Shown here one piece after another: positions 1 to 6,602 of a DNA stretch of 64,000 bases. Position 1 is the first letter of the stretch. Each line of letters starts with the position of its first letter. The position numbers and the translations under genes were made by a program. Source of the stretch: Chloroflexota bacterium. GTDB taxonomy: Bacteria; Chloroflexota; Anaerolineae; Aggregatilineales; Phototrophicaceae. The DNA lies in assembly GCA_020161935.1 (NCBI GenBank), contig JAIUNI010000001.1, positions 496,001 through 560,000 on the forward strand, in the 5' to 3' direction. Under the pieces are notes generated by a model. The model made no database searches and was not told the DNA's origin. It saw nothing but the letters and a program-made list of their open reading frames with translations.

Positions 1-1
1 T

Positions 2-118
2 AGCAGCGTAGCGGATATGAAAAAAGTCGCCAGACACAAGAACGAAAGCACCACCTTAGCCTACGCGGAAGTCGAAAACGTGAAAGACGCAGCGGCGAGG
101 GTGAGGCTAGGGTACTAG
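2..118 (+). CDS. C-terminal end of a tyrosine recombinase (integrase), 5' part outside window
   Basis: An open frame runs in from the left edge (codons in phase with position 2) and stops at TAG 116-118. The tail holds the end of a tyrosine-recombinase catalytic domain. A His (codon 35-37) in the context R-H-K is followed nine residues later by Tyr (codon 62-64) in the pattern STTLAYAEV. The same H-(8)-Y spacing and TTxxY context occurs in XerC/XerD and phage integrases, where His is catalytic and Tyr is the DNA-linking nucleophile. About 18 residues follow the Tyr and a terminator hairpin comes directly after the stop. Only about 38 codons are visible, so the subfamily cannot be told. The internal ATG at 17 is unlikely to be a true start. 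Confidence 0.6.
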   Translation, partial: SSVADMKKVARHKNESTTLAYAEVENVKDAAARVRLGY

Positions 119-127
119 GCAGCGGCG

Positions 128-154
128 GAGGGGTGCGAGAGCGCCTCTCTTTTT
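128..154 (+). terminator. Rho-independent terminator after the recombinase tail
   Basis: A 9-bp stem with one G-T pair (128-136 with 141-149), a GAGA tetraloop (137-140) and a T-run (150-154) start ten bases after the recombinase stop codon. Confidence 0.75.
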
Positions 155-291
155 ATTTTGCCTGAAAATTTTGGCGAATTTTGCTCTATAGAGCGCGTAT
201 TCCCCGAATGACGCTTTCTCTGTTTTCCTCGCTTTTTGTATACGGTTTCATCTGACTTTCCTGCCGATGTTTTGCAGTCTTTTCTCGATAC

Positions 292-313
292 AAAAACACC
301 CCTTTCGAGGTGT
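292..313 (-). terminator. Possible weak terminator for the 374-1108 gene
   Basis: ACACC/GGTGT stem (296-300 with 309-313). Read on the minus strand it is followed by four T. It lies about 60 bases past the stop codon of the 374-1108 gene. The stem is only 5 bp. Nothing else was recognised between 155 and 373. Confidence 0.35.
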
Positions 314-373
314 CTTCGTTATGCGATGGCTCAAGCGCATATTATTAATTAGACGCTTACAGGAAGGATTTTC

Positions 374-1108
374 TTACCCTTTGTCGTTTAATTGTAGCTC
401 GAATTTAGCAGAAACTTCTTTGAAGTTATAATCGAACGCTGCTTCATCAATCTTTACAATGTATGTTCCTTCAATATCGGGTAACTGCGTTTCTACATTA
501 GTTAAGTAATCACCAGCTAAAGTAACTAAAGTATTCAGTCCATAACTTTCACTGATTACATTAACTGACACCTCTGGCGAAAACTCTCCACTTGATTTCC
601 TGTAAGTTAGGCTCAATTCATTATCTACTTTGTCGATGCGATAATATTTAGCCTTGCCACTTGTAACGCTATCCTCTAAGAGTTCCTCGGTATTCAGAAG
701 TGTGGGATTTATCACACTTAATGTAAAATCGCCAACACCTTCACCTGACCGACCATCTGCACGAGTGGCTAAAATTGTAAGAGTATCATCTTGGCTCATT
801 TGACCAGCGAAAAACGCTTCGCCGTACCCGTAGTTGCCGCTTGAGTCGCCTTCGACATCCCCCTCAGAGTTCAAAACAATAATCTGCGGCTTTGTGAACT
901 CTGAAGCATCATCAGAAGTCATTTCTATAATAAATACATCACCTTTCTTCCCTTCAAAATCAAAGGAGACCTCGAAATTTTTGTTCGTTATAGTCCCATT
1001 AACCGTCTGCCCGTATCCAATGGTTGAAATATCGTCTTGTGCTTCTACCGCAACAAAAGCAGATGCAAGTATTAATAACGACACCATTACCGCAAAGCGC
1101 CTGAACAT
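374..1108 (-). CDS. Secreted beta-sandwich protein of unknown function (pre-peptidase C-terminal-like)
   Basis: 244 residues. An N-terminal signal peptide (Met-Phe-Arg-Arg, hydrophobic residues 6-20, likely cut near VEA-Q at 23) indicates export. No lipobox and no later cysteines are present. Residues about 30-130 have the alternating hydrophobic and Gly/Asp pattern of PPC-like beta-sandwich domains (GQTVNGTI, FEGKKGDVF, GDFTLSVI); residues 140-240 look like a second beta domain. The start is backed by AGGAGG seven bases upstream of ATG at 1108. The gene is AT-rich and sits between the recombinase tail and the tRNA, so it is probably cargo of the integrated element. A role cannot be assigned. 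Confidence 0.7.
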   Translation of the reverse strand: MFRRFAVMVSLLILASAFVAVEAQDDISTIGYGQTVNGTITNKNFEVSFDFEGKKGDVFIIEMTSDDASEFTKPQIIVLNSEGDVEGDSSGNYGYGEAFFAGQMSQDDTLTILATRADGRSGEGVGDFTLSVINPTLLNTEELLEDSVTSGKAKYYRIDKVDNELSLTYRKSSGEFSPEVSVNVISESYGLNTLVTLAGDYLTNVETQLPDIEGTYIVKIDEAAFDYNFKEVSAKFELQLNDKG

Positions 1109-1290
1109 ATCTAATCCTCCTAGAAGATAAATCTCTATAATTAAACTGTAAGTCTGATATTAGTGAAGCGTCAACGGGGTAAATCCTAATAATTTATAAA
1201 AATGTTGGGTGTGGAATACTAGCCCTATTTTCTAGGGTACTCTGCCCTGCTTTTTGCTGTACGATCTTTAGTGGATAAAAGGGGGCAATC

Positions 1291-1968
1291 GTGAGTGACT
1301 TTGACAAGTTTTCAATCATTATGGCAGGTGCGGCGTTAGTTGTTAGTATTGTTGGTACGGCTATATCTATCTGGTATACCCGACGATCATTTCATATTTC
1401 GACCATACCTGTAGTTGGAATATGGATTAATCATTACACGCAGAAATCAGACTTGCGAGTTTCTGAAAACAGCAATCAGAATTTTAAGACTATCACGTCT
1501 GTACTTAGTACAGTCATGACCGTAAATGTCGAAAATTTCTCTGAAAGTATCGCTATTCTCGACGTAGATATGCGAGTAGATTTTATTTTAAGCGATACAG
1601 CTTTTAAGGAGAAAACTCAGCTATTCTTCTCAGAACATTCACGATCTATTTCGCCAAAATCTACTAGCTCTTCTACCAAGTATGATGGTAGAAAGGTAGG
1701 TGGAATGGGTGAACCAATTTATGACAGTATCGAAGAGTATTTGGCAAAACCAAATCTGGGAATATTAGAACTAGTTGAACCAGATAATCCTTTGTTTATG
1801 CGCTATCGTGTACTTTACAAGAAGCCGTTTAATATGCGTATTAAAGTAAGCTATAAACCTGCATTGTCAGGAGCGAAAGTTCACACAACAACTAAAGAGT
1901 TTAGCATTACACTCAAAAGTTCTGACTACCAACAAACTTTGGTAGACTTAAGCATACTGGAAATTTGA
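1291..1968 (+). CDS. Membrane-anchored protein of unknown function
   Basis: 225 residues starting at GTG 1291, preceded by a GGGGG ribosome-binding run five bases upstream. One transmembrane segment (about residues 8-28) is followed by basic residues (YTRRSF) and a soluble part rich in beta-type sequence. No catalytic motif or known family was recognised. Base composition is low in G+C: 22 of 60 bases at 1441-1500, against 37 of 60 in topA at 12001-12060. This supports recent transfer with the neighbouring element. A strong terminator follows at 2016-2050. Confidence 0.65.
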   Translation: MSDFDKFSIIMAGAALVVSIVGTAISIWYTRRSFHISTIPVVGIWINHYTQKSDLRVSENSNQNFKTITSVLSTVMTVNVENFSESIAILDVDMRVDFILSDTAFKEKTQLFFSEHSRSISPKSTSSSTKYDGRKVGGMGEPIYDSIEEYLAKPNLGILELVEPDNPLFMRYRVLYKKPFNMRIKVSYKPALSGAKVHTTTKEFSITLKSSDYQQTLVDLSILEI

Positions 1969-2015
1969 TGCTTCTTTGAAGTGATTAGCTATATACATGA
2001 GAACATTCAGTAAAC

Positions 2016-2050
2016 AAAAACCCAGTCAATCGACTGGGTTTTTTTTTTTT
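2016..2050. terminator. Bidirectional Rho-independent terminator
   Basis: Perfect 7-bp stem CCCAGTC/GACTGGG (2021-2027 with 2032-2038) with loop AATC, flanked by A-run 2016-2020 and T-run 2039-2050. It ends transcription of the 1291-1968 gene on plus and of the tRNA-Arg on minus. Confidence 0.88.
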
Positions 2051-2119
2051 ATGTTTAGCGTATGCCGCTATAGTACAGTTCTAAGAAGCGTCTTATAGCT
2101 TCTCTTAATGGTAATAATA

Positions 2120-2191
2120 TGCCCCCGACAGGAATCGAACCTGTGCCTCAGCCTCCGGAGGGCCGCGCTCTATCCCCTGAGCTACGGGGGC
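2120..2191 (-). tRNA. tRNA-Arg (anticodon CCG)
   Basis: A full cloverleaf reads on the minus strand. The 7-bp acceptor stem is GCCCCCG/CGGGGGC (2185-2191 with 2121-2127), with discriminator A at 2120. The D stem is GCTC/GAGC. The anticodon stem CGGCC/GGCTG has one G-U pair and its loop CTCCGGA gives anticodon CCG. The T arm is ACAGG-TTCGATT-CCTGT. Total 72 nt with no encoded CCA. Its 3' end faces the AT-rich segment on the left, the usual side for element insertion. Confidence 0.95.
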
Positions 2192-2302
2192 AATATAACT
2201 AACATGGTAACAGATTTATGATGCGGCTACAAGAGGTTGTCTTTTCAAAGCAGAAGACTGACTATAAACTGGTTATATTTTCAGGTCACTACAGAGGATG
2301 TT

Positions 2303-3028
2303 ATGGTTCGGGCTATTCGTGCGTATATTGCGGTTATGTGTTTGTCTGTCAGTGCGTGTCAGGTTTTAAATGCTCCAAATGCTCCGGCTACACTCATTGC
2401 GGAAAATACAGCTTATGCGGTGGAAGCCACGAATATGCCGGTGTCGATTGGCGGTACAGCGGTGGCAGTCGCGGGTACGGCGGTTGCTGCCCAGACGCAA
2501 ATTTCGGACATCAATAGTGTTAACCGACAACTGCAAGCGACGTTGAATGCGGTCATTCCACCGACTGCTCGCCCTCAGATTGGTTCTGAAGGCTCGATTG
2601 CGGCTACACAAGCGTCGATCACTGGTGGCGGGGTAGGGGGTACAACAGGTACGGGCGCGGTGAGCGTTGACCAATCGGTTTTGGCGAGCGGAACGGTGTT
2701 GGTTGATTTAGCCGTTACGGAGCGTAAGCGGGATTCGGACGGCTGCGCTGATGGGACGAGTACACAATTTGGAACTGATGCCCCGATCATCTACGCGATT
2801 GCGCGGGCAACGAGTATAGGGGCTGGCGCGGTCGTTTCTGTTGACTGGAAGTACCAAAGCCAGTCTATGAGTTCAGGCAGCTATACGTTACCGACTGACC
2901 AGAGTAATTTTTGCATCTGGTTTCCACTGGATGCGGCGACTATACCGTTTACCGCGGGTGCATGGTCGGTGCGATTTTTGTTGAATGGTCAACCCGTGGA
3001 ACCAACTGTATTTTTTAACATAGGGTAA
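2303..3028 (+). CDS. Secreted lipoprotein of unknown function
   Basis: About 241 residues when started at ATG 2303, which has AGAGG a few bases upstream and puts the hydrophobic segment right at the N terminus. An upstream in-frame ATG at 2237 would add 22 residues without a signal character. The lipobox SVSAC (Cys19) marks a diacylglyceryl-anchored lipoprotein. Residues 25-110 are rich in Ala and Thr and look unstructured. The C-terminal part, with two Cys (SDGCADG and NFCIWFP), could be a disulphide-bonded beta domain. It is followed on the same strand by two more surface-protein genes. No family was recognised. Confidence 0.75.
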   Translation: MVRAIRAYIAVMCLSVSACQVLNAPNAPATLIAENTAYAVEATNMPVSIGGTAVAVAGTAVAAQTQISDINSVNRQLQATLNAVIPPTARPQIGSEGSIAATQASITGGGVGGTTGTGAVSVDQSVLASGTVLVDLAVTERKRDSDGCADGTSTQFGTDAPIIYAIARATSIGAGAVVSVDWKYQSQSMSSGSYTLPTDQSNFCIWFPLDAATIPFTAGAWSVRFLLNGQPVEPTVFFNIG

Positions 3029-3119
3029 TCGCCTGTTATAGGATAATCGGGCATCTGGTATAAGGTTGACAGGCATGTTAGACTACCTTAATTGGCTGGG
3101 TTTATCTTAGGATAACGCA

Positions 3120-4994
3120 TTGAAATATCGACTGCTGCTCGCTGTGATTGTGATGGGAATATTGGGTGTGGCTTCGTTTTTTGCCTACGCCCAATCTGAC
3201 CCTGATTCGACGGCAACACCTGCGGCTAGCAGCGTCATCCAAGAAGATATTTTTGTGCGCGGCGGTCCCGGTCGTGATTATTTGCCGGTGGGAAAACTGC
3301 TGGCGGGAGACCGGGTACGACCTTTGAGCCGCAACGCCGCTAGCGACTGGGTGCTGATCGTATACGGCAAGAATTACGGTTGGATACGGCGTGATCTGGC
3401 ATTTTGGGTCGAGAATATTGATGCCCTGCCGGTTATGGACACGGCGAACCTTACGCCTTCGCCGGTCATCCCAACGACACCCGCGAATACGCCCGTGCTG
3501 GCGGCAACAGAGACCCCCAGTGGGAATTGGGTTGAACTGAGTACAGATGCACAATCCGGTTATGTTCGCGGCGGGCCGGGACGCACCTATTTACGGCTGG
3601 GACAGCTTTATACGGGGGATGCAGTTGAGCCTGTGAGCCGGAATGAGGATGGCACATGGGTGATGATCCGTTTTGGCGAGGGTTTCGGTTGGATTTCCCG
3701 TAACCTCGTGCGCTGGATCGTCGATGTTGATGCGCTACCCGTCGTTTTGGCTGATAATTTGACCCCGACGGCGACTTTTACGGCGACAGACACGCCCACT
3801 GGCACACTAACGCCAACCAGTTCATATACACCGACACAGACCCCGACGGCGACCTCAACTGCTACGACTACCTATACCGCCACGGTTGAGCCGAGCGCGA
3901 CATCTACATTGACCCCAACGATCACGCCCAGCGAGACTACGACGAGTACGCCGGAACCGAGCGCGACCCCACAGCCGACGTTGACGGCGACTATCCCACC
4001 GTCTGAAACGCCCGTGCCGACGGTTACAAGTACGGTGACGACAGCGCCATCGGCGACCAGCACACTGGAACCGAGCGCAACCCCGCAGCCGACGTTAACA
4101 GCGACTATCTCACCATCAGAAACGTCTGCGCCTACGGTTACGAACACTGCTACGACAGCGCCGTCAGCGACACTTATTGAACCGACTGCTACGTTTACGG
4201 AAGCGCCAAGTTTGACTCCGCTTCCTACGGAGACGAGTGCAGCGGCAGCGGTTGTGGCGAGCGCGACCTCAACTTTAGCACCGACCAGTACGCCCACAGA
4301 GGTTATTCCGACCGCAACGCATACGGCGACTGAGGTCGAGCTAATCTTAACACCTGTACCACCGACCAGCACACAGATCCCTTCACTGACAAGTACTTTG
4401 ACGGCTACACTTATCCCTGCAACTGCTACTTTACAGCCAGCTACAGCAACATCGGTGCCAGATACGGTTGTGCCAACCAGCACGGTTACTGACATTCCGG
4501 CTACTGTGGTAAGCGCGACATCACAATCGTCGGCGACAAGTACGCAAGCGACCGGAAGTGTGGTGAGTGCGGCAGCGCCCACACTTGTACCAGAAGTGAG
4601 CCAGCCTTTTTCGGGCGGGGGATTACCGGCTGAGGCGATTATCGCGGGGATTGCCCTGCTGGGTATCCTGATATACGGGTTCTTCTATTGGCGGGGATTA
4701 TCGACGGCTGAACGGTATGCTAATGGCTTTGTGATTGATACTTGCCCCGTATGTGGACGCGGGCATTTGATTGTGGAAACCCGCCAAGAACGCTTATTTG
4801 GTGTACCGCGCGTGCGCCACAGCGTCCGTTGTTCCGAGTGCCGGTCGGTGCTGCGCGAGGTTGGGGAACAACAGTGGCGATACGCTGTTGACCCTATCGA
4901 AAACCCTGTATTGTATGAGCAATACAATGGCAAGATTATTTCCGACGATACACTCGTAACGCTGGCGACCCGAAAACAGCCACCGCCGGAATAA
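3120..4994 (+). CDS. SH3b-domain membrane protein with Thr/Pro-rich stalk and cytoplasmic zinc ribbon
   Basis: 624 residues from TTG 3120 with TAGGAT just upstream. Order: signal peptide (1-24); two bacterial SH3 domains at about 32-105 and 125-200, each with the RGGPGRxYLxxG pattern and a closing GWI; a Thr/Ser/Pro-rich stalk to about 500 with an internal tandem repeat; one transmembrane helix (about 510-530); and a C-terminal domain with CPVC (542-545) and CSEC (571-574), which form a four-Cys zinc ribbon. SH3b domains usually bind cell-wall glycans or peptides. If the N terminus is exported as the signal peptide suggests, the zinc ribbon is cytoplasmic. It forms a same-strand unit with the lipoprotein before it and the M23 peptidase after it. 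Confidence 0.8.
   Translation: MKYRLLLAVIVMGILGVASFFAYAQSDPDSTATPAASSVIQEDIFVRGGPGRDYLPVGKLLAGDRVRPLSRNAASDWVLIVYGKNYGWIRRDLAFWVENIDALPVMDTANLTPSPVIPTTPANTPVLAATETPSGNWVELSTDAQSGYVRGGPGRTYLRLGQLYTGDAVEPVSRNEDGTWVMIRFGEGFGWISRNLVRWIVDVDALPVVLADNLTPTATFTATDTPTGTLTPTSSYTPTQTPTATSTATTTYTATVEPSATSTLTPTITPSETTTSTPEPSATPQPTLTATIPPSETPVPTVTSTVTTAPSATSTLEPSATPQPTLTATISPSETSAPTVTNTATTAPSATLIEPTATFTEAPSLTPLPTETSAAAAVVASATSTLAPTSTPTEVIPTATHTATEVELILTPVPPTSTQIPSLTSTLTATLIPATATLQPATATSVPDTVVPTSTVTDIPATVVSATSQSSATSTQATGSVVSAAAPTLVPEVSQPFSGGGLPAEAIIAGIALLGILIYGFFYWRGLSTAERYANGFVIDTCPVCGRGHLIVETRQERLFGVPRVRHSVRCSECRSVLREVGEQQWRYAVDPIENPVLYEQYNGKIISDDTLVTLATRKQPPPE
3954..4173 (+). repeat. Two tandem 114-bp units in the Thr/Pro-rich stalk
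   Basis: Unit 1 (3954-4067) and unit 2 (4068 to about 4173) both encode EPSATPQPTLTATI followed by PSET, PTVT and TTAPSAT. They differ mainly at third codon positions, so this is an in-frame duplication of about 38 residues that has since drifted. Confidence 0.75.
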
Positions 4995-5024
4995 GTTCTA
5001 AACTACCCATAACTGAGAGTAAAT

Positions 5025-6164
5025 ATGCGTCGTAAATCTGTTTACCTGATACTATTGTTCGCGTTGGCTGCGTGCCAACCCTCCGCAGATGTACCCGAAG
5101 CGGTAGCGGTTACGCCTACCGTACCAACGGTTGTGGCCGAGGTCGCTACAATGGTGCCAACGGCTAACCCTATCGCGAGCCGTACCGCAACCCTACCACC
5201 GACAGCGACCTATACACCTACCAGCACGGATACACCAACGCTTACACCGACCCCAACATTGACTCCGAGTGTGACGTTTACACCCAGCCTGACGTTTACG
5301 GCTACGCTCTCACCCACCCCGCGGACGATTCCCTCGGCGACACCGGGAGCAGCAGTGGATGAGAACGGAACACCGATCCCCACATGGACAGCGCCACCGC
5401 CTGAACCGGCGACGGAGATTGATGACCATTATCACTTTTCACGCCCGATTGGGGAGAACGGGGTGAACTACATTGCCCGAACTTACCCATATGGGAGCGG
5501 CGCGGGTGGTCTACAAACGCACCTCGGCGTTGACCTTGAGAACCCATCTGGAACGCCGATACTCGCCGTGGGTGATGGGGTGGTTTACTACGCAGGTGAG
5601 GATACCTCGACCCAGTTTGGCCCCAGTACATCGTATTATGGGAATCTGGTTGTTATTCAACATTCGGTTAATGCCTCGAATGGGCAGCCTGTTTTCAGCT
5701 TGTACGGGCATATGCAGCGGGTAGACGTGCAAACCGGACAAGCAGTCAAGCGGGGCGACAAGATTGGTATCGTTGGTGGTACGGGCGTGGCGTTTGGCCC
5801 CCATCTCCACCTTGAGATTCGGGTGGGCGATCCTCATTCGTACCAAGATACTCGCAACCCTGAGCTGTGGATATTCCCGTACCGTACCTTCGGGACGCTG
5901 GTGGGGCGTGTGACGGACGCGAACGGAACCGTTCTTTATGACGCGCCCATACAGGTGAAATCGGCTGATATTGCCCGTTACACCTACACATATGCTGATG
6001 ATCTCGTAAACCCGGATGATACGTTTGGTGAGAACTTCACGCTGGGTGACTTACCGGCTAATTATTATGAGGTCAGCGTAACTGAAGGTGGGCGGGTTCG
6101 TTTCCGTAAGACGATTTATATCTATCCCGACCGCAGCACATGGATTGATATTCAATTGAAGTAA
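5025..6164 (+). CDS. M23-family metallopeptidase lipoprotein
   Basis: 379 residues. Lipobox LAAC at Cys17 anchors it outside the membrane, followed by a Thr/Pro-rich stalk to about residue 125. The peptidase domain (about 145-290) shows the LytM/M23 zinc motifs: HxxxD in THLGVDL and HxH in GPHLHLEI. Such enzymes cut peptide cross-bridges of peptidoglycan or act as amidase activators when degenerate. Here the zinc ligands look intact, so it is probably active. A C-terminal beta domain (about 295-379) resembles carboxypeptidase-regulatory or Cna-B-type folds. The start ATG 5025 is 30 bases after the preceding gene, so co-transcription is likely. Confidence 0.88.
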   Translation: MRRKSVYLILLFALAACQPSADVPEAVAVTPTVPTVVAEVATMVPTANPIASRTATLPPTATYTPTSTDTPTLTPTPTLTPSVTFTPSLTFTATLSPTPRTIPSATPGAAVDENGTPIPTWTAPPPEPATEIDDHYHFSRPIGENGVNYIARTYPYGSGAGGLQTHLGVDLENPSGTPILAVGDGVVYYAGEDTSTQFGPSTSYYGNLVVIQHSVNASNGQPVFSLYGHMQRVDVQTGQAVKRGDKIGIVGGTGVAFGPHLHLEIRVGDPHSYQDTRNPELWIFPYRTFGTLVGRVTDANGTVLYDAPIQVKSADIARYTYTYADDLVNPDDTFGENFTLGDLPANYYEVSVTEGGRVRFRKTIYIYPDRSTWIDIQLK

Positions 6165-6191
6165 GCCGAGGCCAACTTTCAGTTATTTTTT

Positions 6192-6500
6192 TGCAAAATC
6201 TGCAAATTGTTTGCAGATTTTGCATTTATTCCGCCGAATTGTCTGGCGAGAGTCTCCCGTGTATCCGCTGAAATGACATTTTGTGGCGGCAGGAAGCCCG
6301 GCTGTTTCCGCTGAAATGACACAAGTGCAGCGGATGGCTCCCGTGTAACCACCGCCGACATGGGTTCGGCGGATGCGAGGGAGACAGCCGCCGAATTGAC
6401 AAACATCAATGCAATACATTTTCACCACAGAGACACAGAGGGCACAGAGAAAGACAAATCGCCAAGAACGCCAAGATAATGCAGAGATAAGATTTGCAGT
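6192..6500. repeat. Intergenic palindromic-unit array, copy A
   Basis: This fills most of the gap 6165-6602. It opens with a perfect 15-bp inverted repeat (6192-6206 with 6210-6224, 3-base loop). About five units of roughly 40 bases follow (6230-6405), each built on CCGCYGAAWTG...GGCGG, often with a GGGAG or CTCCC box. Next comes CACAGAG-type repeats (6424-6450) and CGCCAAG repeats (6459-6475). The same modules in the same order lie at 42571-42939. No coding potential was recognised. Confidence 0.7.
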
Positions 6501-6559
6501 TTGATTATAGAACAAAGGGTCTAATTGAGTCAATTTGAATTTGGTTTGAAAATGGTATG

Positions 6560-6591
6560 AATATGAGGCGGTTGTATAACCGCCTCATATT
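6560..6591 (-). terminator. Long hairpin past the 6603-8738 gene
   Basis: Perfect 14-bp inverted repeat (6560-6573 with 6578-6591) around a 4-base loop, 11 bases beyond the stop codon of the minus-strand gene. The T-run after it is poor on minus (CATACCATTTTC) and short on plus (TTTCG), so it may stabilise the transcript end or stop it less efficiently. Confidence 0.6.
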
Positions 6592-6602
6592 TTCGTGCGG
6601 GG

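Noticed and set aside
2218..2517. 99-codon Cys/Gly-rich plus frame
   Set aside because: Out-of-phase overlap with the lipoprotein gene, which has a lipobox and ribosome site.
3065..3070. TTGACA as -35 for the SH3b gene
   Set aside because: No acceptable -10 at 16-18 bases (nearest TTAATT).
3872..4582. Long Val/Ala-rich open frame on minus, antisense to the Thr/Pro stalk
   Set aside because: It is the mirror of the ACN/CCN codon repeats on plus; no start signal and no family likeness.
6230..6405. CRISPR array
   Set aside because: Units are diverged and palindromic throughout, no regular spacers and no cas genes nearby.
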